A DNA stretch of 64,000 nt from Coturnix japonica (GCF_001577835.2 NC_029543.1:990460-1054459); one strand, 5' to 3'. Positions 12,601 to 31,396 are shown, counted from the stretch's first letter. Made by a program: numbers and translations. Notes: generated from the sequence alone by a model not told the origin.

Positions 12601-14331
12601 GAGCCAGCCTGCATGGACTGAGGGCGATGCCAGGTAGGTGATGCTCCTACTGGCTTTGGATTCCCTGTTCTGCTCTGAGCACAGTGCAGCCCTGGGGACT
12701 GTTATCAGCTGCTCAGACAGCCATGGTTCTTCAGGGTTTGCTCTTCCACCTCCTATGTTTTGGAGGGAAGATCACACACCAGTCCTGCTGCGGGCAGCAA
12801 GGCGAGTCTTGATCTTGGCAATTCCCTAAACAAGAATTATATCCTAAGCCAGAAACTACAGGAGTGGTTTCCTCTGCTGCACAGGAAGAGATCTAAAGTT
12901 AATGTTTTATGGGGTTCAGAGGACTTCGGGACGTCAGGAGGACGGTTGTGCACCTGACCATAGCAGCTGGAGTCTGGCAGCTTGCTGCCAAGAGCTCAGA
13001 CACAGGAGCGAGCTCCAGAGATACCTCTTGGTGTGATCCTGATCCACTCCAACATCATGGGTATAAATCACAGTCCTTGTAAAAAGCTGGTCTCAGCTCC
13101 AAAGACACACTGGGAAAAGACTACCTGAGTGCTGACCTCACAGCTTGGGCAAATGTTTCTCCTGGATTTAATTCTGATTTTAAAAGTCCAACTTTCAGAC
13201 TTCTTGCTCTGTTTGGAAATCAGCCCCTCTCCAGCACTGCCAATGAGACTCTCAAACCCAGAGGCGTTTGGAACCTCCAGCAACATTCAGAGTGCTGCTG
13301 GGAGCATCAGTGACTTCTGCACCCCTTTGCTCTGCAGCCTGTGCTCATCCATCAGGGGCGTATCACCAGTGGACAGCACAGACCAGAAGCTGGGTGCAGG
13401 AGGGCATCAAGACCAGCAGGTCCTTATTTCAGTGCCTGGAAGAGAAGGGAGTGCACACAGCCCAAACATCCCTCCTGCACGACCCCGACAGCTCAATTGG
13501 AGCTGTGTGACTGGAGAGGGTATTATCGTTATTAGAGGTCATTTATTAAAAACAGGAAATGCTTCTTTAAAAAAAAAAAAAAAAGGGAAGAGATGTTTCC
13601 ATGAGAAACAAGAACTCCCAGTGTTCAAAGGTAATTGCTGAAGGTTGTAAACAAGGCCTTTGGAAGGCTGTAAATGGGCTCATGCCCCTGCCAGCACTAA
13701 TTGCACTGAGGCAGAGGGACGCGCTCGCAGGCAGCGGGTGTCTGCAGATGGATGTCAGTGTATGTGGGACTGGTGCTGGAAGGAGCCTGATTACAAAGGG
13801 GATCACAGGAGGTGAAACTCCTGCATCAGCTTTCCTCTGCCCGGAGTTCCGGATTCCCAACCTGCCCGACGTGGTTCATGCAAGCACTGTCTCTCATTCT
13901 GCCACTCCTGTACGTTTAGCTGGAATATATGAGCCCTGTGTGGGACTTACCCCAGTTGGCAGGCGAGCTGCAGGACTGGTATAACAGGATCTCACCAATC
14001 TGGGCTAAGGAGCACTGCCAGACTTTGCTCAGTGGGAACTCAGCCCCATGTGTGCCATGAGGATCCCCGACCCCAGCTCAACTTATGGGCAGCAAACCCC
14101 CAGGATTTACATACAGCTCCCCAAACAAACACCCTCCAACAGCAGGAAGCTCAGAGCAACAGGAGAGCAAACGTGGCGGCTGCCCCATCCCATCCCCTAT
14201 CCCAGAGGCAGCTCTGCCCTTGGGATGTGCCCACTCACCGTGTTGTAGTACTCTGCGATGATCGGCGAGCGCACAAAGTTGTTTTCACACCAGTCGATTT
14301 CGGAGCTCTGGTAGGAGAATATGCTCGGCAT
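6670..14331 (-). CDS. ACER1: Alkaline ceramidase 1
   Basis: Integral membrane hydrolase that cleaves ceramide to sphingosine and fatty acid at alkaline pH; the family acts in the endoplasmic reticulum. Coding exons in order: 14331-14239, 9423-9309, 8978-8840, 7744-7607, 7263-7126, 6838-6670, all with GT-AG borders and matching phases, giving 263 residues (I recall 264 for human ACER1). The N-terminus [16 protein letters not shown] is the family hallmark and fixes the start, although the frame is open further upstream. Zinc and catalytic residues expected for the CREST superfamily are present: S73 and H77 in [10 protein letters not shown]88 in QLLDE, and the HxxxH pair H205/H209 before the last membrane segments. 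The C-terminus reads HKQC where I recall a similar DKDC end in human. Intron 1 is long (4.8 kb) and holds a CR1 piece and candidate regulatory motifs. ACER2 or ACER3 are less likely because of the N-terminus and exon layout. Confidence 0.93.
11385..11505 (+). repeat. CR1 LINE 3' fragment in ACER1 intron 1
   Basis: The sequence has the CR1 end order: CAGGCTGGATGGATCTGGTG, then GAATGACCTTTAAGGGCC and TTCCAACCCAACTATTCTGG. Plus orientation, opposite to ACER1. The 5' part is missing, as is usual for CR1. Confidence 0.85.
11790..12190. promoter_or_regulatory. Candidate regulatory block in ACER1 intron 1
   Basis: Several GATA-type motifs (GTATCT, CTTATCT, GTTATCT) fall between about 11790 and 11870. 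They are followed by an AT-rich, non-repetitive block (about 12040-12190) with a TGAGTCA (AP-1 type) site at about 12056. The composition differs from the surrounding GC-rich intron. This is inference from motif density; no enhancer function is shown. Confidence 0.25.
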
Positions 14332-17300
14332 GGTCGGGTTGCCTGGGCAGAAGGAGAGGAGTGGGTTAGTCATGCAGCTGTGTGCACAAATGGAATGGAG
14401 AGAAACCTGCTGCCCACCGGCCCCTTGCACACCTGCGCACACTCATGTTGCATGGCATCCTTACCCTGCTATGAAAGACTCATCCTCTTCCCAGCACGCA
14501 TCGCATTGCAAACATTTCCCTCTCTCTCCCCACAGTCAGAAGTCACAAATTGCCCTAAGAAATATCCTTGAGCTCTGGTCACTGCAGCCACATCCATAGC
14601 ACTAACATCCCTCTTTGGGGGTCATTGCTGCTTCATGTCCCAGCCCTGCCCTTGTCACCCTGCCTTCTGCCTTTGCTTTACTTTCTTTATGACTCAGATC
14701 TCGCTGCCAAGAGGACTTCCCCACACCTCATGGGCTGTGCGCTACCTTTTGGGAGTGGAGCTCTGCAGGGTTTATTGCTCATTGGCTCCGTCCTTTCTCA
14801 TCGTTTTGCAGCATTCACCCCAAGGCTGGAGCTCAGTGCAAGAACCAGAGCAGACTTGGGGTGTTCCCAAAGTCCTGAGGCTGGAGCAAAGGCCTGGCAT
14901 TGTGTCCCTTTGCCGGCAGTGATTCCGCTTTGAATGCAATCAGCCCAGTGAAAGGCATCCAAGCTTCACACCTCTTATCCTCAGCCTGGCCTTTGGTGGA
15001 GGAGGAACTGCATTTCTGAGCAGGATTCTAACCAAAATCCAACCTTTCCTCTTCATTTCTCTTCCCCATGCTAAAGAATCTCCTGTCCTCCATCTGCACA
15101 TCATTTCTCAGCCTTCTTTGGAAAAATCAGTGTTCCAATCAAGTTCCTTGTTCACAAATCCTTGAGGCTTTGGAGCTGTCCTGGAGGCTGATAAAGACGG
15201 GTGCAAAACATGGAGGTCTGGGATCACCATTCAGACTCTGGGGCTGAATGAAGGGGATTCTGGAGCTCCTGGGGCTGCTGTGGCTCTTTGGCACTGAGCA
15301 TGCCCAAGGCACAGGAAGGAAGGGGTGGAAAGCAGCGTTCCCTTTAAATCCCTTTCAGCTTTGGGTCTAGCACAGGGAAGGAAAGTTTATCTTAAAATCA
15401 CTCTTTGGTTGGTTGTGTTATTATGGAGAAGCTGCCGGGTCTCTGCTTACAGCAGCTGAGTAACGCTGCTGAGCTCAGCAGCGGCCATAGGTGTGCAAGG
15501 CTGGGAAGCAACCAGTTTCCTTTGCCTCTCTTCCCAAGAAGTTCAAAGGCAGAAAGCCTGCAAATACAACACAAGCTCGTCTGCAACCTCCTGCCTCTAC
15601 CAGGCAAACTGACTTGTGGATAAACCTCCACTGCTCCTTTCCAATTATAAGTTAATGACACCCTTTCTTTAATCCAGGCTAGTTCCTCCAAGCAGGTGAG
15701 ACTGCATCCACGAAAGCAGCAGAAAGGAGATGCAGGCAGTTGGGCTGTGCTCTGACTGCAGTGTTGGGTTTCCATGGGCTCATGTGCAGCACAGGGACTC
15801 GCTTCTGATCCCTGGTGTTGTGCATCATGTGCTTGTAGCAACACAAGTGGTTGCATAGGAAAAGAAGTAGACCCAGGAGGTTAAAACCCATCTCAAAGTG
15901 AGCAAAGAAGCAGACCCAGGAGGGTAAATCCCATCTCCTCTCTGAGTCAAGAAGAGATGAGGGGATGTTGGAGACATCCAGCAGGAGAAGCAGAAGGGAA
16001 TAGAGAATCAGCACCCAGCAGCTGCTTGCTTGCTGCTCATCCCAGCAGTGCTTACCTGTCTTCCCTGGGGAGAGGTGAACTGTCGAGAGAACTGCCCAGC
16101 TGCTGGAGCTCTATGGTAGCAGGTAGGGAATGGCCTTGCTCCGTCTTTAAGGACAGCTTTGGGATGAGGTGAGAGCCATGAGCACCCTCCAGGCAAAGCT
16201 CGCTGTCCCCCACAGGAAACATATTGGCTGGAGGGTTTATATCTGTGCTCCCAAATGGGCAGGGGCAGAGAGGGAGGGCAGGGAAGCGTGAGCTGGAAGG
16301 GTTGGAAGAGCAGGTAGAAATGCAGCCTGAAATCATCCGCCTGCCCCTAGGCAGGTTACCTGCGCAGGCGCACACACTGTGCTCCCAGCCCTGGTTTTCC
16401 TAAGGGAGGAACAGATCTGCACAGCCTCCTTTGAATTGCTGCTTAATAAACAGCATAACCATTTTTACTCCCCCCCAAAAATACCACACAGCAAACTGCA
16501 TTCATTTCCAGGGATTAAATTCAAGCCACTTTTCAACTTCTCCCCAATGGCTGCCATGTATTAGCAAAGATAAATCACGCTTCCTCTAGCTGTAAATTTT
16601 GTTATTTAGTGAAAGGATTGGCTGGATGGGACACCTCTGTGTGACTGCTTTGCAAACATTTTCCTCCTCAGTCCCTATTATGAAAACTGGCAGTGTTTGA
16701 ACCTTTCTCAAAGACCAACACCATTTTCCTTCACGTAGGGTTGGGAGAAGAAGAACTACATTTCTTTCTTAAGGATAAAAGCTCATTATTTGGCCAGCTT
16801 GTCTTGATGGAGCACGGGAGGCATCAGGTTCAGCATCACCAGGCAGGGTCTGACCAAGACCTGAGGTGTTCCTGCCTGTGTCCATGTCCCCATCCCTATC
16901 CTTGTTCCCATCCCCATCCCTGTTTCAGTCCCTATCTCTATCTCTGTCCTTGTGCATGCAGTCCTTCAGGCTCATATTTCTTTTCATACCTCTGTAAAAA
17001 GGGAGAGCCAAGCCATGCAACACTTCCCAGTGATGCCAGGGCATACAAGAGCTCCACAAATCCACATGGATTTTGAAATGCAGAGGAAATTAATCACTGC
17101 AGCATTTCTCTTACGGCATGGTTGAGCCATGTTGCGTGCCACTAAGACAAAGCTTCTTTCTAGGACAGATACTGCAGCTCAAAGCAGGATCTCAGAGCCC
17201 AGCAGGCTGCTCCTGTTCCTGGATGTCTTCACAGCTGTGCTGGAGAAACTAGGAGTGGAATCTGCTTCTTATGCACTTACAGTCTCTGAATGGATCACAG

Positions 17301-20300
17301 CACTTGGTGTGAAGTGTGAAGGTACCCGAGGTACAAAGGGCTCACAGTGAGATGCAGAGAGAGAAGCAGAGAGGGGGTTTGGGAATAAGGCATTGCCTGG
17401 ACACACGATACCTGCCTCATGCAGCCACCTTCAAAAAGAATGAGTTTTCCCACCCCCAAAGCTCTGGCATCCATGAGCAAAGCACTGAGCATCACTGACG
17501 TATCCTGTGCCATGCAATGAATAAGTAACGGGAGGATGTCAGGAATCTGCATCTCCCCTGATTCATCAGTCAGCAGTGCTCAGGTCACGGGGAGAGGGGC
17601 TGATTTCCTGCTGAGTCCTCTGTCCCATCTCCTCCTAATGGCTGCATCCTCCTGCCTGGGGGAAGCAGGGATGTGGAGTGGGCTGGAGGTGGAGAGCACG
17701 GGGTCAGAGTTTACAAGGGAGCTGCACAGAGACCACCCTTATGAAATCCTTACCTCCCACCTAAGAGCTCCTGCCTCCTCTCCCCTTTGCTTCTAACACA
17801 AGACATAGCATGCTGGGCTTTGTAGTTCAGGATCTGCCATCCCCCACAGAGTGGGACAGCCATGAGCTGGCAGTGCAAGCAGGGGGGCTTAAAGCAGGAC
17901 AGCTCACATGGAGGTGTCCATCTGCACTGCTTTAAGTGGAAGGCTTTAAGCAATCCATCAGGAGAAGCTGTGTCTCAGGGGCACGTGCCTCCATGTGCTC
18001 ATTGAAGGGCTGTGACTGCTGGTGGACAGTGAGGAAGGTGTGCTGGCATCCCACAGACCCACTGCTGTGTGCTCAGCACGTGTGAGTCAGAGCCCTGCGG
18101 TGGATGGAGATGAATGCCTCATCCTGGTTCTCCCATTGGATGAGCCAAGAGGGTGGAACACAGGTGTTCTGTCTGCCTGCTGTGCCATTCCATCTCACTG
18201 CCCACATCCAGGAGGGTCCTGGGGCAGCTGGACATGCTCCATACTGCTGCTGGCTCCTGAGCTCCAGTACGTGCCTTGAGCTCCAGAGCAACAGTTTCTT
18301 GCTGCCAGGTATAAAGGCACAGGGAAGTGACGTGGGAGCCTTGCTAACATTGAGCAGTTGGATAATCCCTAACATCCACAGCTCCACAGGGCAGGGATTG
18401 CAGCCTCTGCTTGGTTTGGAAGCTGTTTAGCAAACCACGGTCTGGAAGGTATAAAACCAGCAGCAGGAGACGTGCTAAAGCCGGATGAGCTTTACAGAGC
18501 CAAATGAAAGCATCCATCTCCATTGCTGCTGCGCAGCCTAGCGGGAGCACTGCACTGCTCCTGTGCACATCTGCAGAGCTGTAAATATCTGTGTTTCTCC
18601 ACCACGCAGCTCAGGGGCTCCAGGCAACCAAAAAGCAGCAGCGGTGACAGCGAAGACGGATGGCACCCCACGCGAGGTGTGGCTCTCAGGGCTGACCCAC
18701 CTGCTCTTTACAACATCACGGCCCCAGCCCTTGTGCAAGTCAACCCTCGGAAGAGCAGAGTGCAAGCCTTGTCAGGTCCCAGAGGGCTGCTCACGGGGTC
18801 CAGGAGCAATTCCCCACCAATCCATCATCGCTGAGCAACCACCCAGGTACTCTATTATCTCTGCTCCAGGCAGGATGCCTTATAGTCAACCCAATATCCT
18901 TTGCCAGACTGACCCCCCACCCCGCCCCACCTCCCACCCGCTATGCTTGTTTTGAAATACAGGTTTGTTTTAAAAAACAAATCGTTTAATTGCTTATAGG
19001 AACAACAATAACAGTGATAATTAAATGAGGTTCTGCCAGTGCTGTCATCTGTCACATGCACTTCTCAGTGTGGTCGTGTACACGCGTGTACAGCAGACTC
19101 AGGCTTGCGTAACCCAGTGGGAGCTGCTGTGTGTGCAGGAGCTGAACGTGGACTTTTCTCTTCCCACAGCCTGAGCTATCTGCATCTGGAGAGAGAAAAT
19201 CCCCTCATTCTCCACCAGTAAGAAGAGCTGCAGCAGAGCTCTAACACTCCGGACATGCACACAGCGAGGGCTGCTCAAGTCCTGGGAAGTATCATGTCGA
19301 GCAAAGACAGAGCAGGGCAGCTCCTTGCTAACCAACCCTTCCATCCTTTCCTACTTGGAAGATCCCTGACTCTAAAGAGATTCAAAAATAGAAAGAGATG
19401 AGGAGAAGACTCCTTCTCACTTGAACTGAGTCTGCAGCATTCCATCCAAGCTGGCAGAAGCCTGGCAGTGCTTTGCACCAGGTTTATCCAGCACTGCAAT
19501 CCCTTCTGAGAGTGGCGCAAAGCTTTGGCAGCAGAAGATGGTGATAGTTTGTGCAAGTTTGGTGAGAGACTCAATAGCAGTGTTGGCAGCAGCCCTGGGA
19601 GCCAGAGGCTGCCAAGTCCTTGAGGGGAGACCCCCCGGTGCCTTTACTCCCCTCCCTGCTGGGCAGAAAGCAGGAGGTGAAGCCTTTGTGTCAGGAAGGG
19701 AGAAATCACTGTGGTCACCTCCATCTGCTGCTCCTCATTAATGATTCCCTGATTCTATGGTCCCATGATCTTATGGTCCTTCCCATGGCAGTATCTGCTC
19801 TCTGAAAGACTGTAAAGAGGAAGGAAGCAGGAAACAATCCTGCCCCATCTTCTGGTGGTCGGTGACTTAGCACATCCGTGGCTGGAGGGCCATCATATTT
19901 CAAAGGTCAGAGCAGAGCAATGCCATGCACACATATCTGTTTTTTAAAGGCTATTTTTGAGGCCATGCCCTACAGCACTGAACTCCAGTTTAACTGCATG
20001 CTGGGTCAAGAAGTGCTTCCTTTCACCTGCTTTCAACCTGCTGCCTGCTGGCTGTGTTGGTGCCCTCCAGCTTAGTCAGACCTTTCATCCTATGTGCTTA
20101 GAGATCCTCTCCATCCTCCTGAAACCACCACTTGGCATAAGCCACTCTCCTCTTTCCTAAAGCAGACAAAATACAGAGAGCATCCTTTGTGGTTCCAACT
20201 CAGCCTTGCTGGATAACAGGCAATGCTTGTGTTCTGTGAGCCATTAAACAGCCTGTGCCTGTGCAGCACTCTGAGCACAGCTGCTGCACAATGAAACATC

Positions 20301-22139
20301 CCCACATCACGACTGCTCTTCTCTCTTGCAGGTCTTTGTGGTGACCTTAACGTGGGGCTGGATGCATCCCTGGAGCAGCTGCGGTGCAGAACGTGGCACA
20401 AAGGATGGACCACGCTGGTGCTGGTGCGTGGCCACTTCCAAAGCTCAGTTGCACCCCGAGCTGCATCAGCGTGAGACGGTTCCTGCCCACACCCTCTGTC
20501 AAGATGGAAGGGTTGCACAACACTGGTGACAGCAGAGGAGGCAGCCCTGGGAACCCAGCCTCCAGGCCATGTCCTTGCCTATCTCAAGCTCTGCGATGGG
20601 AACGGGGAGCTGGAGCTGTCCCATCTGCAGCCCAACCCACCTCTCCCTGTGGCACCCATGGGACTATTTCCCAATGAGCAGTTTCCCAAATCCTCTTTTT
20701 GGGCACAGAGCACAGCAGCCCCGTCATGCTCATGGCACTGCGGAGGTGACAAGCTCCAGCTCATCCAGGGATGCTCTTGTTGTGATGCTGCTCCTGCAAG
20801 AACAACACCAGCACAAACTCAGCATCAAGAGCAGCTTTGGCAGAGCCGTGGTGTGATAAAGAGAAATCCCAGTTTTTCTAAGCATCTATGGAGAGATCTG
20901 TGCCAGCACAGCAGTGCTTCATCCCAGCAGCCATGGCTCATCTCAAGGCCCGAGGCACCTGAAGTTTATTTCTTGCTGGAGCTGTATGTCTCCTGCCAGC
21001 TCCCAGGACAGGTTTTCTCTGTGGTCTCCCTCAGTGTTGACTCCTCACAGGGGATCTGAAATCCTGTGGTAGCACAATGCAGTCATAGCCATAATGACAG
21101 TTCCTGGCCTTGTTTTGTTTAGTCCAGCTGAGCTGGAAGACATTACAGAGCTGGCAAAAACAGTAATTATCCACCACCTTCCTTCGTCGTTTTATTGTTT
21201 CTCTCTGGGTACTGCAAACAGTCAGAGGTAGCTCAGAGGTGATAACTGTGCCAGGGTGAGGCTGAAGGCACCCTGTCCTGCAATAGGGGCTGTATACACC
21301 CCCACTGCCCTGAGGCTTCAGCTCCCACAGTCCCACTCCTCGTTTCCAAGCATGGAATTGATGCTGGGGGTATTTGCTGGGAGAAAGTGGCCCAGAAGGT
21401 GCTGGTATCATCCCTTCAGATCACCCTGATCTGCAGACAGCTTCCCTGTTCTATCCCCTATTGGACAGTTCAGACAGTGACGGGCAAAGTGCCTCCAGAT
21501 CAGCTTTGAGATAGGAGCTGCGTGTTGTTGTATGGCTACACAGGTGTAAGGCAAATGCAGAGCGGAGAGAATAAATCATCTTGGGCTGAGGAACCCCAGG
21601 GCTGGGATTGAAAAGATCTGTAAAGAGTCCAAAGGAAGCAGCGGGTGTCTGTCTGCCACCTGCATGTTTCAAACCTGATACAGCCTCTGTTGTGAGTCAC
21701 GCAGCAGGACGAATAATTGCCACTGAGAGTGGTTGGATTTTCTTTTCCAGCCAGGGACTAGAAGATAAAATATTAAAGCACGAACTGCAAAGCTTGTAGG
21801 GCTCTCGCTGTGCAAAAAAGCTCCGGGTAGACAGACTGATGTCCCAGCTGCACCGTTAGGAGAATCATCAATAAAAGAACAACACTGCAAATAGGAGAGA
21901 ATCAGGACTTTATCCCACACTGGGGAAATACAGCTCGTGAGCTGCAGTGCCTCCGCTTGGGGATCAATCCTGCCTGCTCTTGGAGGCACAATGTTCAAGT
22001 CAGAGGCAAAATCAGGCTGAACCTCCTTCTGGATGTGCCTCCTTCATCCTGCTGCCTTTTGGGAGCCTGCAGACAACAGCTCCTGTTCCAGGCACTGGAG
22101 GCAACCAAACCCTTTGGGCATCTCTGCCTTGAGAATCAC
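14332..22139. other. Intergenic between ACER1 and ANP32B
   Basis: No gene recognised. It contains a degenerate CCCATCC/CCTATC-type simple repeat (about 16875-16960) and an AT-rich patch at about 18950-19030. A possible CR1-like tail lies at about 19738-19775. The region around 19970-20100 reads like an old interspersed repeat, but I cannot name its family. The many short open frames show no known domain and no consistent exon partners. Confidence 0.55.
16875..16960 (+). repeat. Degenerate simple repeat
   Basis: Short imperfect units of the type CCCATCCCTAT and CCCTATCTCTAT recur about ten times. No gene context; it looks like an ordinary low-complexity tract. Confidence 0.6.
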
Positions 22140-22445
22140 CCATCACAGAACGGTTGGGGTTGGAAGGGACCCTAATGGCCACCCAGTCCCAACCCAATGG
22201 GATTCCACTGACTCAGGTTGCTCAAAGCATCCAACCTTGAGCATCCACAGCTTCTCTGTGCACCCTGTTCACCTCCATGACAAGGATATTTACCTCAATA
22301 TCCAACCTAAATCTCTTCTCTTTTAGCTGAAAGCCGCTGCCCCTGATCCTATCGCTACGCTCCCAGATCAACAGCCCCTCTTCATCTTTCCTATGGACTC
22401 CTGTAGGCGCTGAAGGCCAACATAAGGTCTCCCTGGAGCTGGTGG
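22140..22445 (-). repeat. CR1 LINE 3' fragment (about 300 bp)
   Basis: One of the longer CR1 copies here. The left end has the reversed tail (ATCACAGAACGGTTGGGGTT, then GGAAGGGACC). The internal part holds the usual reversed segments on 'sub-optimal paragraph' lines, including CAATATCCAACCTAAATCTC and the block with GGTCTCCCTGGAGC. Minus orientation. It lies about 1.3 kb upstream of ANP32B. Confidence 0.85.
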
Positions 22446-22450
22446 GATGC

Positions 22451-22463
22451 TTCCCTCTGCTGG
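22451..22463 (-). promoter_or_regulatory. Candidate CTCF motif
   Basis: On the minus strand the bases read CCAGCAGAGGGAA, a good match to the CTCF core CCASYAGRGGGC apart from the end. It abuts a CR1 copy and is oriented opposite to the stronger motif 1 kb to the right. Motif evidence only. Confidence 0.35.
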
Positions 22464-23224
22464 CAACGAGCAATCCTGCAAGCTTCAGCAGGAGACATGG
22501 AACTCCTTCTATCTCCACATGGGCACCAAGGAGGGAGCCGCTCTGGTTTCCTATGGTCAGATCCCAGTATATCCCATCAGGACTGGATGTTTGGGACACA
22601 GAGCAGCCAGGAAGCCTGGAGAATCTCATCGCTGTGCTGGGATACGAGTACAGGATCCACTCAGCGAGGCACCACGTTAAGAACAAAGCAGTCCCAGCCT
22701 TCCCATTCCCATCCCTTGCGCAGCCAGTTACCAGCTTCTTACTGATCTCCCCAAGGCAGAACGCTGAGATCCGTTTAAACGCATCTAGGAGCCATCAAAT
22801 ACCAGGTACAGCTTTAAACTCAATTCTGTTCAATCAGAGGCGAGCTTAAAACGAGGGAACCCAGAGCAGCGAATCCCGAGGGTGGGGGGACATAAAAAAC
22901 CGCTCTGGGATGGGCGAGGGGTGGGGTGGGTGGGTGGGATGGGGAGGGAAGCATTGTTTTCTACAAAGAACAGGAAACGAGCCTCAAAGAGGACATGAAA
23001 GAGACCTTAAAACAAATGCAGATCAGCAAGGGGGGGTGGGTGGGGGGAAGGGGAGGGGTCTCGGCTCATCTCCCAGGGGAAGCATGGAGAAACTGGGAGC
23101 AAATGGGGCTCTTGGTGGGCAGGGATGAGGCGTTAGGACATAGTGTTCTCAGTCACCAACATAGAGATGTGTGAGGGATGTAGCACTGGTTAAAGGGCAT
23201 GGAGTGATGATGGGGGTGATGTGA

Positions 23225-23268
23225 TGGGTCGGGGTTGCACTGGTTGATCTTATGGGTCCGTTCCAACC
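23225..23268 (+). repeat. CR1 LINE tail, plus orientation
   Basis: The bases around TGATCTTATGGGTCCGTTCC and AACCTTAATCATAG match the extreme 3' end of a CR1 element. Only about 45 bases are recognisable. It meets the next CR1 piece tail to tail. Confidence 0.65.
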
Positions 23269-23269
23269 T

Positions 23270-23460
23270 TAATCATAGAACGGCTTAAGCTGGAAGAGAC
23301 CTTAAAGATCGCAGATCTCCAATCCCTTTGCTGGGTGACCTTACACACCTCAAGGGACATCAGGGAGAGGGGACAGGGTTGTGATGCCTTGTAGCAAAGA
23401 GTTCCTGGCATTGAATGTGCCTGGAGAACCCAATGTATGAGCACAGCAGATCCAATGCCC
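23270..23460 (-). repeat. CR1 LINE 3' fragment, minus orientation
   Basis: Begins with the reversed tail ATAGAACGGCTTAAGCTGG and AAGAGACCTTAAAGATC and continues with degenerate CR1 sequence (GGACATCAGGGAGAGGGGAC, GTGCCTGGAGAACCC). It ends about 40 bases before the ANP32B-proximal CTCF motif. The right limit is uncertain. Confidence 0.75.
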
Positions 23461-23503
23461 TGACGCTGCCCTGGGCTCCTGGGCGGCGCTGTGTGTCTCG
23501 TTG

Positions 23504-23520
23504 CCACCAGGGGGCGCTGG
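23504..23520 (+). promoter_or_regulatory. Strong CTCF motif
   Basis: CCACCAGGGGGCGCTGG is essentially the consensus CTCF core (CCASYAGRKGGCRC). It lies about 35 bases upstream of the ANP32B TATA element and between ANP32B and the divergent ACER1. It may act as a promoter-proximal insulator or loop anchor; that is inference. Confidence 0.7.
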
Positions 23521-23652
23521 TCTCGCCGCCTTTGTTGCCGTTGGCGCCTTCCTCTATATAAGCTGCGGCTCCGGCGGGCTCGGTTCCGGCGAGCTCGGTT
23601 CTATCTCTGCTCGGTTCTACTCGGCCCAGCCCGGCACGGCGGCGACGGGAGG

Positions 23653-29565
<5,913 letters not shown>

Positions 29566-29815
29566 TCCCAGCGAGCCAATCAGTTTTACAGACTATGACT
29601 GTGCTTGTCTTAACCTCCCCGTTGTGTCTATGTGAGACTGTAATTCCCACCTCCCGCTCCTCCTCCCCTTTGTATGGCTGCAGCGTCCACAATATATTTT
29701 TTTAAGATGTAGAATACTGTAGGCATTCAGGGGAATCTTCCATACAAGGCTCTCTTTCTCACAAGTATCTCATGACCAAAGGCTTTCTCCGTTCTGTGGT
29801 TTGTGCAGCAGTTTG

Positions 29816-29868
29816 CAAAAAAAAAAAAAAAAAAGAAAAAAAAAGAGAAAAAAAAAAAAAGAAAAAAA
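29816..29868 (+). repeat. A-rich low-complexity tract
   Basis: About 53 bases, nearly all A with scattered G, inside the ANP32B 3' UTR. It has no SINE-like head and lies far from the real poly(A) signals, so it is read as a simple repeat and could cause internal priming in cDNA data. Confidence 0.8.
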
Positions 29869-31396
29869 ATATATTTCCTCCTTAGGGTATTTTTGGTGTC
29901 TGAAATCAGCCTTTGCCACACTGGACCCAGAGCTCCAACCCACCACCCTACCTGACAGCCAAGAAGGTGTGTTTGTTATCTGCATGCCCTCAGACCTGCC
30001 TTTCCGAAGACACTCGAAGCCATCTCGAGCAGTGGGTGCAAATCTGGTTCATCCAAATGGACTCTTGAAAAAGAACCGATCACTGAGGTCTCTCTGGTCG
30101 GAAATAATGGTGATGTGATCTCTGGATATGCTTGAAGATACTTTAGTGCTGGGATTGTGGGGTGCCTGGGCTCTTGGGTGGGGGTGGAGGGGCTGGTGAC
30201 TGCTTGCAAGACCTGGTACCTCTGGTGATGCACCTTGCAGTAACCCTGTACTTGCTTTCCTACTTTTGATAAACTGGAATATTTTCTTTTTCCTGATTGC
30301 CACCCAGTAACTTTGACTTGGATGTCCAAGCAGCAGCAGCAGCTGATTTATGGTCCCAAACACCTTTGCTGAGGTTTGTCATCGTTTTAGCAGCCTGTGC
30401 TTTGGGAAGAGATAGGAAATAGCAGGTTTAGGGATACTGCACTTCTGTCAAACTCCATTTCGCACTGTACAGAACACGTTCAACCAGTATCACTGTGATG
30501 CACCTAACTCGGCGTTCCCCAGGAGACCGTGTTAGCCTATATAATCTCAGGGTCCTTCTGCTTAGCCAGTAACAGCTCTGGACAGTTGCCTGGTATGTGT
30601 CCTCCTCCTTTTTCCTTTTTCAGCACAAAGTGCGTTGCTAGAAATGCAGCTTGCTCCCATTCATGCTGTTTTCATGCAGCAGGAGCCATGTCTCCCTCTG
30701 ACCTGGGGTGGCTGGAGCAGGGAAGGGGTGGGGAGGGGGTGGATTGAACCAGGGCTATCTCTCCACTGCAGTTTCTGGCCTCTGACCCTTCCTTTGCCAC
30801 AATGATGGCACAGCTGATAATACCTAATGGAGAAACCTGGCCCTGTGACCTCCAGGGATGGGGAAGGGGGGGAACTGTTGGGGTTTGCTGGGTGCCTGCA
30901 TTGGGGACGTAGAGGGAGCAGCAACACAGCACCCACAATGGGGCATCCCATTGCTGCATGGGGTTGGGGGGGGCACTGGCACTTTGCAGAGCTCAGCTCG
31001 GTGCTCCGGGCGATGCGTTGGCACCCAGTGCTTGGAGGTGAGGCTCACAGGGTTCCCTCAGTGCTGCATGGTTTTATTGCAGCACCTCGCAGTTCCTGTT
31101 GCTTTTTTTGTTCTCACTGTTGTCTCTTGCATTTTTTTGTACAGTAGCTGTAACCATTCGGAGAAGGAACTACTCCTGTAAAATGCAAACCGAGTAACTT
31201 ATAAATGTTAAAGGAATTTAAAAGCAGAGCAGCAGTTACTTGTAATTTGTTTGTTTTTTTTTCCCTGCGTTTTTAGCAGATTGTATGGATTTTATAATAG
31301 CCTCGTCACTGTCGGGTCCCCATTGATCAGCCTAGTCCCAGGAATGAGGATCTCCAGCCCTTTTGTATCTTTTTTTTTGTTACAAAAATAATTTGG

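Noticed and set aside
19960-20160. Possible old interspersed repeat
   Set aside because: It has the feel of a degraded LINE or similar repeat but I could not match it to a named family with confidence.
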